From contig CAKTSO010000017.1 of NCBI GenBank assembly GCA_934613185.1, positions 1 through 20,665 of the forward strand: a stretch of DNA of 20,665 nt, written 5' to 3'. This document shows, one piece after another, positions 1 to 7,274 of the stretch. A program made the translations under genes and the position numbers. The number at the start of each line of letters is the position of its first letter. The stretch's first letter is position 1. The notes below the pieces were generated by a model that was given only the letters and a program-made list of their open reading frames with translations, had not been told where the DNA came from and searched no databases. Source of the stretch: an uncultured Clostridia bacterium. Lineage in GTDB: Bacteria > Bacillota > Clostridia > Christensenellales > Maliibacteriaceae.

Positions 1-237
1 AAAGCAGGAGCCGAACGTGATCATGCCGTCGCCCTGCGCGGTATAGATGTTCTGAAACAGCGCTTCGCCCGCAAACATGCGTCCCAGCGCCTTGCCGACG
101 CCGCCGTTGCTCGACGTCTGCATCTGCATGTTCGGCGACATCCAGCTCATGCTGCCGCGCTCGGTGATCATCCGCTCGCCGTTTTCCAGCGTACAGATGA
201 CAACGGGAAGATTTCCGCCCTGAATCTGATACTGCAT
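1..237 (-). CDS. AIM24 / TIGR00266 family protein, N-terminal part (gene runs off the left edge)
   Basis: Seventy-nine codons are open from an ATG at 237 to the window edge. The start has a good Shine-Dalgarno site (GGAGG, about 8 nt upstream). The translation begins MQYQIQGGNLPVVICTLENG and continues with GERMITERGSMSWMSPNMQM and a GKALGRMFAGEALFQN stretch. I recognise this pattern as the N-terminal half of bacterial AIM24-like (TIGR00266) proteins, which have a TRAP-like beta fold. Family members are usually about 220-260 residues, so roughly two thirds is missing here. The bacterial function is unknown; the name comes from a yeast mitochondrial protein. The start lies 28 nt after the aldolase stop with no terminator between them, so the two are probably cotranscribed. 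The family call is by remembered motif and is fairly secure. Confidence 0.85.
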   Translation of the reverse strand, partial: MQYQIQGGNLPVVICTLENGERMITERGSMSWMSPNMQMQTSSNGGVGKALGRMFAGEALFQNIYTAQGDGMITFGSCF

Positions 238-265
238 CTTGTTCCCTCCGTAATGATATTGATGA

Positions 266-1180
266 TTATTCGCCGTCGTAGCTCGCGCAATAGGGGCGCA
301 CGGGAAGGACGACGTCGGCAAGGCCGCCGCATTCGGGCGTCCATGCCTTGTTTTCGCTGCCGTAGATGTTACAGATGTTTTCCTTCACGCGGTTTTTGAT
401 GCCCTGGCGCACATACGCCCAAAGGCCGTAGACGCCGTCGCTGTCGAGGGCGTCGTCGCCCGCCGCGCGGCGCGCCGCAAGCGGGATGTCCTGGCAGATG
501 TTGACCTTGTTGATGCCCGAAGCGCAGGCTTTTTTGAGCTGATCGACGGGAAGCCCCGAGGATCCGTGCAGCACGAGGGGCAGATGATTCGTCTTCTCTT
601 TGATCGCGACAAGGCGCGCAAAATCGATCTTGGGCGCGGTATGGTAGGTGCCGTGCTCGTTGCCGATGGCGACGGCGAGCGCGTCGACGCCGGTGCGGCG
701 CGCGAACTCCGCGGCGGTGTCGGGGTCGGTCATGCCCTCTTCTTTTTTGTTTTCAAAGCCGCGGGCGACGTGGCCGATCTCGGACTCGACGCTCACGCCG
801 ACAAGATGCGCAAGTCGCGTCATTTCGGCGACTTTTTCCACATTTTCGTCAAAATCGAGCGTGGAATAGTCGATCATGATGGACGTGAAGCCCGCGCGCA
901 GGGCAAGAAGCTGCTGCGTCTTTTTCTCGTATTCCGTGCCGTGGTCAAGATGCACGGCAACGGGAACCTTCGCCTTTTTCGCAAGCTCGGTCAAAATGCG
1001 GCCGAACATGACGATGTCCGGATTCATGCGATAGGACGTGTCGATGATGATCGGCGCGTTGACTTCCTCCGCCGCCTCGATGCAGGCGCGCGCGTCCAGT
1101 TCCGACCAGACGTCCGGCGCGCAGACGGCGTAGTTTTCGGCGTTGGCGCGGTCGACGATTTCCTTCATGGTAACAAGCAC
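266..1180 (-). CDS. class II fructose/tagatose-bisphosphate aldolase family protein, divergent
   Basis: 304 residues from a GTG start at 1180. I chose GTG because a GGGGG site lies 9 nt upstream and the resulting start, (M)LVTMKEI, matches the family's LVTxKEhL opening. A TTG at 1207 and an ATG at 1168 are less likely. The protein is a TIM-barrel, zinc-dependent aldolase of the GatY/KbaY/FbaA type. Visible conserved elements are HLDHG (D79 and H80: catalytic Asp and Zn ligand), SVESEIG (E132, E134), NEHGTY (H176, Zn ligand), LVLHGSSG (H205, Zn ligand) and KVNI (N227). Several substrate-loop motifs differ from the classical forms: APDV replaces AFN, MIDYST replaces MIDGSH, and NICQD replaces NVNT(D/E). 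The C-terminus extends about 25 residues past the usual end. It probably performs a reversible aldol cleavage, but the substrate cannot be assigned. It stands in its own unit, with a terminator upstream and the AIM24-like gene 28 nt downstream. Confidence 0.85.
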   Translation of the reverse strand: MLVTMKEIVDRANAENYAVCAPDVWSELDARACIEAAEEVNAPIIIDTSYRMNPDIVMFGRILTELAKKAKVPVAVHLDHGTEYEKKTQQLLALRAGFTSIMIDYSTLDFDENVEKVAEMTRLAHLVGVSVESEIGHVARGFENKKEEGMTDPDTAAEFARRTGVDALAVAIGNEHGTYHTAPKIDFARLVAIKEKTNHLPLVLHGSSGLPVDQLKKACASGINKVNICQDIPLAARRAAGDDALDSDGVYGLWAYVRQGIKNRVKENICNIYGSENKAWTPECGGLADVVLPVRPYCASYDGE

Positions 1181-1222
1181 GACAGTTTTCCCCCGTATTG
1201 CAATCAAATATTTTCTGTCTTT

Positions 1223-1251
1223 ATCCTAACACGCTTTTTTCCAAAACACAA
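1223..1251 (-). promoter_or_regulatory. candidate sigma-A-type promoter for the aldolase gene
   Basis: On the minus strand, TTGTGT (1246-1251) and TAGGAT (1223-1228) are separated by 17 bases. They lie 43 nt upstream of the GTG start and just downstream of the truA terminator. The -35 matches the consensus at three of six positions and the -10 at four of six. The region is A/T-rich compared with its surroundings. Position and spacing favour it, but the match is modest. Confidence 0.4.
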
Positions 1252-1265
1252 ATCTCCGTTTCTGT

Positions 1266-1308
1266 GAAAAAAAGCCGCGCGGGAGGCGGATCGTCGTCTC
1301 CCGCGCGG
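1266..1308 (-). terminator. intrinsic terminator after truA
   Basis: An 11-bp perfect GC-rich stem (1275-1285 pairs with 1298-1308) has a 12-nt loop. On the minus strand it is followed by C and a run of seven T residues (complement of 1267-1273). It begins 3 nt after the truA stop. The other strand also has five T residues after the stem, so it could work in both directions, but no plus-strand gene points at it. Confidence 0.93.
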
Positions 1309-1311
1309 TTT

Positions 1312-2076
1312 TTACCGCACCCATTCGGGTTTTTCGTCATAATAAAAAATTTCTTCCAGCACAAGTCCCTGCGGCGGCGCGGTCGGCCCGCCGAGCGTTC
1401 GATCGCCCGAAACCAGCATTTTATCCACAACGTCCACGGGGCGATCCCCCGCGCCGACGGCCGCGAGCGTCCCCGCGACGATGCGGACCATGTTGTACAA
1501 AAACGCGTTGCCCTCGACGGTGATGACGACGCGCCCGCCGTCTTTTCGTTCCGCATCCGCGCGCGTCAGCGTCCGCACGCGCGTCTTTTCGCTGCCGCCC
1601 GCGGCGCAGAACGCGGAAAAATCATGCGTTCCCAAAAGATCGCGCGCCGCGCGGTTCATCTTTTCAAGATCGAGCGGCTGCCAGACGTGCCAGGAGCGGT
1701 CGTGCAGAAGCGCCGAGGCGTGCTTGGCGTTGTAGATCGTGTAAGTGTAACGCTTGCCGCGCGTCCAAAAGCGCGCGTGGAACCCCTCGGGCGCCGCACA
1801 GGAATCCTGCACGCGGATGTCCGGCGGCAGGTGCGTGTTGAGCGCGTAGGAAAACTTTTCGGGCGGGATGTTCACGGGGCTGTCGAAATGCGCGACCTGG
1901 CCCCTTGCGTGGACGCCCGCGTCGGTGCGCGACGCGCCGGTGACGCGGATCGATCTCCCCGTCAGTTGTGACAGCGCGCGCTCCAGCTCGCCCTGCACGG
2001 TCGGCGCGTTTTTCTGAAGCTGCCAGCCGCCGTAATGCGTTCCGTCGTATTCGACGGTCAGTCGGATCCTCTGCAT
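1312..2076 (-). CDS. truA: tRNA pseudouridine synthase A
   Basis: 254 residues, a normal TruA length. The enzyme converts uridines 38-40 of the tRNA anticodon stem-loop to pseudouridine. The N-terminus has the family pattern LTVEYDGTHYGGWQLQ, and GASRTDAGVHARGQ carries the catalytic aspartate D52. RGKRYTYTIY, DFSAFCA and NAFLYNMVRIVAGTL follow in the usual order. The start lies 9 nt after the ecfT stop, and its weak Shine-Dalgarno (TGAGG) overlaps that stop, so translation is probably coupled. In many Firmicutes rplM and rpsI follow truA; here a strong terminator ends the unit instead. Identification is secure. Confidence 0.97.
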   Translation of the reverse strand: MQRIRLTVEYDGTHYGGWQLQKNAPTVQGELERALSQLTGRSIRVTGASRTDAGVHARGQVAHFDSPVNIPPEKFSYALNTHLPPDIRVQDSCAAPEGFHARFWTRGKRYTYTIYNAKHASALLHDRSWHVWQPLDLEKMNRAARDLLGTHDFSAFCAAGGSEKTRVRTLTRADAERKDGGRVVITVEGNAFLYNMVRIVAGTLAAVGAGDRPVDVVDKMLVSGDRTLGGPTAPPQGLVLEEIFYYDEKPEWVR

Positions 2077-2085
2077 AGCCCGGCC

Positions 2086-2877
2086 TCAGGCGAAAATCAG
2101 CATCGCAAGCAGGCCGAGGTTCACGCCCACGGCGACCGCGTCGAGATAGGAAAGCTTCAAAATACGCATGCGCGTTCTGCCCTTGCCGCCGCGGTAGCAG
2201 CGGCACTCCATCGCCATCGCCAGCTCGTCCGCGCGGCGGAACGCATTGACGAAAAGCGGCACCAGAAGCGGCACGAGCGCCTTGGCGCGCTTGAAGACGC
2301 CGCCCGTGTCGAAATCCGCGCCGCGCGCCTTCTGCGCCTTCATGATCTTGTCCGTCTCTTCCAGAAGCGTCGGGATGAAGCGAAGCGCGATCGTCATCAT
2401 CATCGCAAGCTCGTGCGCCGGGAACCGAATCGCGGCGAGCGGCTTCATCAGGCGTTCGAGCGCATCGGTCAGCGAGATCGGCGACGTGGTCAGCGTGAGC
2501 ATACTCGTGCCGAAGACGAGCAGGATGAGGCGGATCGCAAGGCGGACTGCGTAAATAATGCCGCCGGAATAAATGCGGATCTTCCACCATTCAAGCAAAA
2601 GATCGCCCTCGTGCACGAGCAGAACGTTCATGATGACCGTGAACACGACGATGAACAAAAGCGGGCGAATGCTTTTCAAAAGCACGCGAAGCGGCACGCG
2701 CGCAAGCAGCGCCGCGCCCAGGATATACGCGGCGAACACGGCATACATCCAGAATTCTTTGGCGACGAAGACCGCGGCGATGTAGAAGATGCAAAGCAGG
2801 ATCTTCACGCGCGGGTCGAGGCTGTGGACGGGACTTTTTCCCGGGATATACTGTCCGACGGTGATGTCGTTAAGCAT
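2086..2877 (-). CDS. ecfT: ECF transporter transmembrane (T) component EcfT
   Basis: 263 residues from an ATG at 2877. A longer frame from a TTG at 2898 is open, but the ATG has GGAGG 9 nt upstream and begins MLNDITVGQYIPGKSPVHSL, the usual family start. EcfT is the membrane scaffold that couples two ATPases to interchangeable substrate-binding S subunits for vitamin or metal uptake. Several hydrophobic segments are evident (around residues 26-60, 71-95, 105-130 and near the C-terminus). The two coupling-helix signatures are present: KAQKARGADF, and the related AMECRCYRGG about 50 residues later. The start overlaps the ecfA2 stop by 8 nt, a sign of coupled translation. No S component lies in the window. 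Confidence 0.95.
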   Translation of the reverse strand: MLNDITVGQYIPGKSPVHSLDPRVKILLCIFYIAAVFVAKEFWMYAVFAAYILGAALLARVPLRVLLKSIRPLLFIVVFTVIMNVLLVHEGDLLLEWWKIRIYSGGIIYAVRLAIRLILLVFGTSMLTLTTSPISLTDALERLMKPLAAIRFPAHELAMMMTIALRFIPTLLEETDKIMKAQKARGADFDTGGVFKRAKALVPLLVPLFVNAFRRADELAMAMECRCYRGGKGRTRMRILKLSYLDAVAVGVNLGLLAMLIFA

Positions 2878-3736
2878 GGCCGTTTCCCTCCCGCACAAGC
2901 GTCATTAAAAAGTCCGTCGCCTCTTCGAGCGTAAACACGTCGTTCGGCATCGAAACGCCGCGCGCGGCAAGCGCCATGCGAAGGCGGCTCGTCTGCGGGA
3001 CGTCGAGCCCCATTTTGACAAGTTCGTCCGCATGGGAGAAGACCGCCCGCGGGGTGTCGTCCATTTGGATCTTCCCGCGGTCGATCACGATGACGCGCTG
3101 CGCGACGCGCGCGATGTCGTCCATGCTGTGCGTGATCATCAAAATGCCCGCGCCGTCCTCGTCGTGGATCCGGCGCACGAGATTCAAAAGATCGTTCCTG
3201 CCGCGCGGATCGAGCCCGGCGGTGGGTTCGTCCAGAATCAGGAACTTCGGGCGCATGGCGATGACGCCCGCGATGGCGACGCGGCGGCGCTGCCCGCCCG
3301 AAAGCTCGAACGGCGAGCGATCGTGAACGGCGTCGAAATCCAGCCCGACGCGCGCGATCGCATGGCGGACGCACTCGTTCAATTCGTCGCCGGACAATCC
3401 CATGTTCTTCGGGCCGAACGCCACGTCGGCCTCGACCGTCTCTTCAAAGAGCTGATGCTCGGGATACTGAAACACGAGCCCGACATCGCGGCGCACGCGC
3501 TTTAGATCCGCGCCCTTTTCGGTCAGCTCGACGCCGAAGACGTTGATCGAGCCGCCGGTGGGCATCAAAAGCCCGTTGATATGCTGCACGAGCGTGGACT
3601 TGCCGCTGCCGGTGTGCCCGATCAGACCGATGAACTCACCCTCGTCGAGCGTCAGGTTGATGTCTTCCAGCGCCGTGCTTTCAAACGGCGTGCCGGGCAT
3701 ATAGACATGGCTTACATGTGTGAGCTTAATCGGCAT
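2870..3736 (-). CDS. ecfA2: ECF transporter ATPase A2 (EcfA2/CbiO)
   Basis: 288 residues. This is an ABC-type ATPase that forms a heterodimer with EcfA1 and drives EcfT. Seen in order: SHVYMPGTPFE near the N-terminus (typical of EcfA2), Walker A GHTGSGKST (40-48), Q-loop VFQYPEHQLF (Q90), signature ELSGGQRRRVAIAG (LSGGQ 145-149), Walker B FLILDEPTAGLDP (catalytic E170) and the H-loop ITHSMDD (H203). All catalytic residues are intact. The start is fixed by GGAGG just upstream and lies 25 nt inside the end of ecfA1, so the two are probably translationally coupled and made in equal amounts. Confidence 0.95.
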   Translation of the reverse strand: MPIKLTHVSHVYMPGTPFESTALEDINLTLDEGEFIGLIGHTGSGKSTLVQHINGLLMPTGGSINVFGVELTEKGADLKRVRRDVGLVFQYPEHQLFEETVEADVAFGPKNMGLSGDELNECVRHAIARVGLDFDAVHDRSPFELSGGQRRRVAIAGVIAMRPKFLILDEPTAGLDPRGRNDLLNLVRRIHDEDGAGILMITHSMDDIARVAQRVIVIDRGKIQMDDTPRAVFSHADELVKMGLDVPQTSRLRMALAARGVSMPNDVFTLEEATDFLMTLVREGNGHA

Positions 3737-4563
3737 ACTTCCTCCGCCAGCGTCTCCATATCCTCGGGGATACGGGAAAGTTCGACGCCTTTTTTCTTCA
3801 TTTCCAGCGCGATGCGGACGCTCATGGGCACGTCGAGACGGATCGCTTCCAATTCTTCGGCGCGCGCGAAGATCTCGTGCGGCGTGCCGATCATTTTAAT
3901 GCGGCCGTCGTCCATGACGACGACGCGGTCGGCGTGCGCGGCCTCATCCATAAAGTGCGTGATCCACACGACGGTCATGTTCCGCTCTTTTTTCAGCTTC
4001 ATCACCGCCGCCATGACCTCTGCGCGGCCCTGCGGATCGAGCATGGCGGTCGATTCGTCCAAAATGAGGATCTGCGGCTCCATGGCGAGGATGCCGGCGA
4101 TGGCGATGCGCTGCTTCTGGCCGCCGGAGAGCATGTGCGGCGCGGAAAGCGCGAACGCCTCCATGCCGACGGATTCGAGCGCACGGTCGACGCGTTCCCG
4201 AATTTCCGTCGGCGCGATGCCGAGGTTTTCGGGGCCGAACGCGACGTCCTCCTCGACGATGGTCGTGACGAGCTGATTGTCGGGGTTCTGGAACACGAGC
4301 CCCGCCGCCTGGCGGATGTTCCACGTCTGCTGTTCGTCGGACGTGTCCATGGAAAGCACGGTGACCTTCCCCTCGTCCGGCACGAGCAGCGCGTTGAGCA
4401 TTTTGGCAAGCGTGGACTTGCCCGAGCCGTTATGGCCGATCACGGCGGTGAACTCGCCTTTTTTGATCTCGAGCGACACGTCGCGCAGCGCGGGATGGCT
4501 CTCGCCCTCCGCCAGTGCGTAGGAAAAGCTGACGTGATCCAGCGCGATCGCTGCGTTTTCCAT
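3712..4563 (-). CDS. ecfA1: ECF transporter ATPase A1 (EcfA1/CbiO)
   Basis: 283 residues and the first gene of the ECF module. It is the partner ATPase of EcfA2 in an energy-coupling factor transporter. It shows Walker A GHNGSGKST (43-51), Q-loop VFQNPDNQLV (Q92), signature MLSGGQKQRIAIAG (LSGGQ 145-149), Walker B ILILDESTAMLDP (E170) and the H-loop ITHFMDEA (H203). DEST in place of the common DEPT is frequent in EcfA1 proteins and helps distinguish it from its neighbour. The start has a GGGAGG site 7 nt upstream. It lies downstream of the rplQ terminator with no clear promoter between, so expression may rest on read-through from the ribosomal operon. Confidence 0.95.
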   Translation of the reverse strand: MENAAIALDHVSFSYALAEGESHPALRDVSLEIKKGEFTAVIGHNGSGKSTLAKMLNALLVPDEGKVTVLSMDTSDEQQTWNIRQAAGLVFQNPDNQLVTTIVEEDVAFGPENLGIAPTEIRERVDRALESVGMEAFALSAPHMLSGGQKQRIAIAGILAMEPQILILDESTAMLDPQGRAEVMAAVMKLKKERNMTVVWITHFMDEAAHADRVVVMDDGRIKMIGTPHEIFARAEELEAIRLDVPMSVRIALEMKKKGVELSRIPEDMETLAEEVCRLSSHM

Positions 4564-4580
4564 CGCAGTCCTCCCTTTCC

Positions 4581-4598
4581 GGCCGTATTTGCGCGGCC
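4581..4598 (-). other. small hairpin in the ecfA1 leader
   Basis: A GGCCG/CGGCC stem (4581-4585 with 4594-4598) with an 8-nt loop lies between the rplQ terminator and the ecfA1 Shine-Dalgarno site. It has no T-run on the minus strand, so it is not a second terminator. A role in protecting or exposing the ecfA1 ribosome-binding site is only a guess. Confidence 0.35.
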
Positions 4599-4605
4599 AT
4601 ATGTG

Positions 4606-4645
4606 AAAAAAACGGAGCCGGAAGCATCGCTGCTACAGGCTCCGT
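4606..4645 (-). terminator. intrinsic terminator closing the ribosomal operon after rplQ
   Basis: ACGGAGCC (4612-4619) pairs perfectly with GGCTCCGT (4638-4645) over an 18-nt loop. The minus-strand transcript then runs into seven T residues (complement of 4606-4612). It sits 23 nt after the rplQ stop. This is the first clear Rho-independent terminator after the rpsJ promoter, about 16 kb downstream of it. Confidence 0.92.
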
Positions 4646-4668
4646 TCGCACACAAAAGATACGGTCTA

Positions 4669-5178
4669 TCAGACCAGCTCGAGGATGACCGTCTCGGCAG
4701 CGTCGCCTTTGCGCGGTCCCTTCTTGAGGATGCGGGTGTAACCGCCGCCCTGACCGACTTCCTCACGACGCTTGTCGTACTTGGGAGCAAGCTCGCCAAA
4801 GATCTTCTCGACCAGCGGATGGTTGACGTCCTTGGTGCGGGCGCGGTAGTCGCTGCGGGATTCGCCCGCGTTGCGCTCCTGCTTGTAGTCATAAAGGTAA
4901 GCCATCATCTTGCGGCGGGCAGCAAGTTTGCTGGGCGCGTCGTTGGTCACCATGACCTTGACCTCGTTGCCCTTCTCGTCCGTGACGGTCTTCTCGACCT
5001 GCACGGTGTTCTTATACTCTTTCATCGCAAGAGTGATGATACGCTCGGCGACACGGCGCACCTCCTTGGCGCGAAATGCCGTCGTCTCAATGCGACCGCG
5101 CCACAGAAGTTCGCTCACAAGTCCCCGGAGCATGGCTTTTCTCTGATCGGATGCTCTGCCCAATTTGCGCATAGCCAT
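4669..5178 (-). CDS. rplQ: 50S ribosomal protein bL17, long form
   Basis: 169 residues, against about 115-130 for most bL17. The core is clear: MRKLGRASDQRKAMLRGLVS at residues 3-22, RIETTAFRAKEVRRVAERII around 29-48, and the closing GGGYTRILKKGPRKGDAAE and ILELV. The extra length comes from about 30 charged residues inserted near 53-85 (VEKTVTDEKGNEVKVMV region), plus a smaller expansion at about 98-120. bL17 sits near the peptide exit tunnel, so the insert may be exposed there. The ATG at 5178 has AAGGAG 5 nt upstream. A GAAA-tetraloop hairpin (5193-5206) precedes the ribosome-binding site. It is the last gene of the alpha operon. Confidence 0.96.
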   Translation of the reverse strand: MAMRKLGRASDQRKAMLRGLVSELLWRGRIETTAFRAKEVRRVAERIITLAMKEYKNTVQVEKTVTDEKGNEVKVMVTNDAPSKLAARRKMMAYLYDYKQERNAGESRSDYRARTKDVNHPLVEKIFGELAPKYDKRREEVGQGGGYTRILKKGPRKGDAAETVILELV

Positions 5179-5214
5179 GTTTTCTCCTTTCGCAGCCTTT
5201 CGGCCGGTACGAAT

Positions 5215-6159
5215 TTATTCCTCGCTGCTGGCCAGTTTGAGGCCAAGCGCCGCGAGCTTCTGTACGACCTCGTCCAGGGACTTCCTGCCAAGGTTGCGTA
5301 CTTTCATCATGTCCGCTTCCGAACGCTGGACAAGTTCTTCGACCGTGTTGATGCCGGCGCGCTTCAAGCAGTTATGAGAGCGGACCGAAAGCTCCAGGTC
5401 TTCGATGGACATGTCAAGCGTACCCTTCTTATCGTCTTCCTTCTCGACCATGATCTCGACGTTCGTGACGCTGTCGGCGAGATTCGCAAACAGCAGCATG
5501 TGTTCGTTGATGATCCGGGCCGACAGGCTTGCGGCCTCGTCTGGGCGAACGGTGCCGTCCGTCCAGACTTCGAGGGTCAGACGATCGTAGTCGGTGATCT
5601 GACCGACGCGCGTATTCGTCACGTCGTAGTTCACACGCGTGACGGGCGTGAAGCTGGAATCCATGGCGATGACGCCGATGGGCTGGTTGGGCTGCTTGTT
5701 GCGCTCGGCGGAGACATAGCCGCGGTTGCGCTCGAGCGAGATCTCCATATTCAGCTCCGCACCTTCGTCCAAAGACGCGATGTGCATATCCGGGTCGAGA
5801 ATCTCGACTTCGGCGTCCTGGGTGATGTCGCCTGCGCAGACGTCCATCGGCCCCTTGGCGTGAAGCACCAGCGTTTTCGGATACTCCGTATGCAGCTTCG
5901 CCTTGAGCTTTTTCATGTTGACCACGATCTCGGTGACGTCTTCCTTGACGCCGGGGATCGCGGAGAACTCATGCTCCACACCGTCGATCTTGATGCTCGT
6001 CACCGCCACGCCGGGCAGGGACGACAGGAGCACGCGTCTCAAAGCGTTTCCGATCGTCGTTCCGAACCCGCGCTCCAGCGGCTCGACCACGAAGCGGCCG
6101 TAGCGGCCGTCCTCGCTGATCTCGGCACATTCGATCTTCGGCTTTTCGATTTCAATCAT
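5215..6159 (-). CDS. rpoA: DNA-directed RNA polymerase subunit alpha
   Basis: 314 residues, the normal length. The N-terminal assembly domain carries GRYGRFVVEPLERGFGTTIG and NALRRVLLSSLPGVAVTSIK, which dimerise and dock beta and beta'. After an acidic linker (KEDDKKGTLDM, about 240-250) comes the C-terminal domain, with IEDLELSVRSHNCLKRAGIN and VRNLGRKSLDEVVQKLAALG. That domain binds UP-element DNA and activators. It lies between rpsD and rplQ as in most bacteria. The Shine-Dalgarno CAGGAGG lies a rather long 11 nt upstream, in a 57-nt gap with no convincing promoter. Identification is certain. Confidence 0.99.
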   Translation of the reverse strand: MIEIEKPKIECAEISEDGRYGRFVVEPLERGFGTTIGNALRRVLLSSLPGVAVTSIKIDGVEHEFSAIPGVKEDVTEIVVNMKKLKAKLHTEYPKTLVLHAKGPMDVCAGDITQDAEVEILDPDMHIASLDEGAELNMEISLERNRGYVSAERNKQPNQPIGVIAMDSSFTPVTRVNYDVTNTRVGQITDYDRLTLEVWTDGTVRPDEAASLSARIINEHMLLFANLADSVTNVEIMVEKEDDKKGTLDMSIEDLELSVRSHNCLKRAGINTVEELVQRSEADMMKVRNLGRKSLDEVVQKLAALGLKLASSEE

Positions 6160-6216
6160 GCGAATCTAACCCTCCTGTAGAATTGGTGATAGTCTGAGGG
6201 CACATGCGTACGGAAA

Positions 6217-6843
6217 TTAACGAGAATACAGCTCGACGATGAGATGTTCTTCGATGCTCATGTCGATGTCGTCACGCTGCGGCAGAGCGACGACCTTGCC
6301 CGTCAGGTTCTGATGATCCATCGTCAGCCACTTCGGGATCAAGCGGTCGTTGCCTTCGCGCAGCGCCTTGACGCGCTCGATGGACTGGCTCTGCTGTTTG
6401 ACGGTGATCACATCGCCGACTTTGACCAGCATCGAGGGGATGCTCGCCTTTTTGCCGTTGATCTGCACATGGCCGTGGGTGACGAACTGACGCGCCTGCG
6501 CACGGGAGTCGCAAAGACCGAGGCGATAGACGACGTTGTCAAGACGACGCTCGAGCAGGGACAGAAGGTTTTCGCCGGTGATGCCGCGCATACGGGAGGC
6601 CAACTCGAAATAATGATGGAACTGGCCTTCCAGCACGCCGTAGATGCGGCGGACCTTCTGCTTCTCGCGAAGCTGAAGCGCATACTCCGTGGGCTTGGAG
6701 CGTCGGCCGGCGCCGTGCTGTCCCGGAGGATTGCTGTGCGCGACCATCGCGCACTTCTGGCTGTAGCAGCGCTCGCCCTTCAAAAAGAGCTTCTCGCCCT
6801 CGCGGCGGCACTGGCGGCAAACAGATTCGGTATATCTTGCCAT
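6217..6843 (-). CDS. rpsD: 30S ribosomal protein uS4, zinc-binding form
   Basis: 208 residues. uS4 is a primary binder of 16S rRNA at the five-way junction of the 5' domain. In E. coli it is also the repressor of its own (alpha) operon. The N-terminus carries a four-cysteine zinc site (C9, C12, C26, C31), the ancestral C+ form. The S4 RNA-binding domain follows, with LERRLDNVVYRLG, RAQARQFVTHGHVQINGKK and the C-terminal EHLIVELYSR. rpsD in the alpha operon between rpsK and rpoA is the usual clostridial layout; Bacillus carries it elsewhere. The start has a GGAGG site in the 12-nt gap after rpsK. Confidence 0.99.
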   Translation of the reverse strand: MARYTESVCRQCRREGEKLFLKGERCYSQKCAMVAHSNPPGQHGAGRRSKPTEYALQLREKQKVRRIYGVLEGQFHHYFELASRMRGITGENLLSLLERRLDNVVYRLGLCDSRAQARQFVTHGHVQINGKKASIPSMLVKVGDVITVKQQSQSIERVKALREGNDRLIPKWLTMDHQNLTGKVVALPQRDDIDMSIEEHLIVELYSR

Positions 6844-6855
6844 GATAATTCCTCC

Positions 6856-7257
6856 TTACACCCTTCTGCGTTTGGGCGGACGGCATCCGTTGTGCGGGAT
6901 GGGGGTGACGTCCTTGATCAGGGTGATCTCAAGACCCGCCGCCTGAAGGGCGCGGATCGCCGCTTCACGGCCCGAACCGGGACCCTTGACATAGACGTCG
7001 ACGCTGCGAAGGCCGTGCTCCATCGCGGCTTTCGCGGCCTTCTCAGCCGCCATCTGCGCCGCAAAGGGCGTGCTCTTCTTGTTGCCGCGGAAGCCGAGGC
7101 CGCCGGCGGAAGCCCAAGAGATGGCGTTGCCCTGCACGTCCGTCAGCGTGACGATCGTGTTGTTGAACGAGGAACGGATATGCGCCGCGCCGCGTTCGAT
7201 ATTCTTCCTGTCGCGACGACGAACCGTCGTGCGTCTGGATTTTACTTTCGCTGCCAT
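6856..7257 (-). CDS. rpsK: 30S ribosomal protein uS11
   Basis: 133 residues. uS11 lies on the 30S platform near the E-site mRNA and pairs with bS21/uS7. Diagnostic stretches are AHIRSSFNNTIVTLTDVQGN, GFRGNKKSTPFAAQMAAEKA, VDVYVKGPGSGREAAIRAL and the basic C-terminus TPIPHNGCRPPKRRRV. The N-terminus is lysine/arginine-rich. A GGAGG site lies 10 nt upstream in the 17-nt gap after rpsM. Confidence 0.99.
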   Translation of the reverse strand: MAAKVKSRRTTVRRRDRKNIERGAAHIRSSFNNTIVTLTDVQGNAISWASAGGLGFRGNKKSTPFAAQMAAEKAAKAAMEHGLRSVDVYVKGPGSGREAAIRALQAAGLEITLIKDVTPIPHNGCRPPKRRRV

Positions 7258-7274
7258 TGAACGCTTTCCTCCCC

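Noticed and set aside
1664..2590. A 308-codon minus-strand frame overlapping truA and ecfT.
   Set aside because: It is an out-of-frame reading of two well-identified genes, rich in Arg/Ala/Asp with no family features.
3877..6180. A 767-codon open frame on the plus strand, antisense to ecfA1, rplQ and rpoA.
   Set aside because: It crosses three certain genes and two intergenic gaps. GC-rich codon use in the real genes avoids the codons that would give antisense stops. The translation resembles no protein family.
6160..6216. Possible internal promoter between rpsD and rpoA.
   Set aside because: A TATCAC-like -10 lacks any acceptable -35 at 16-18 bases.
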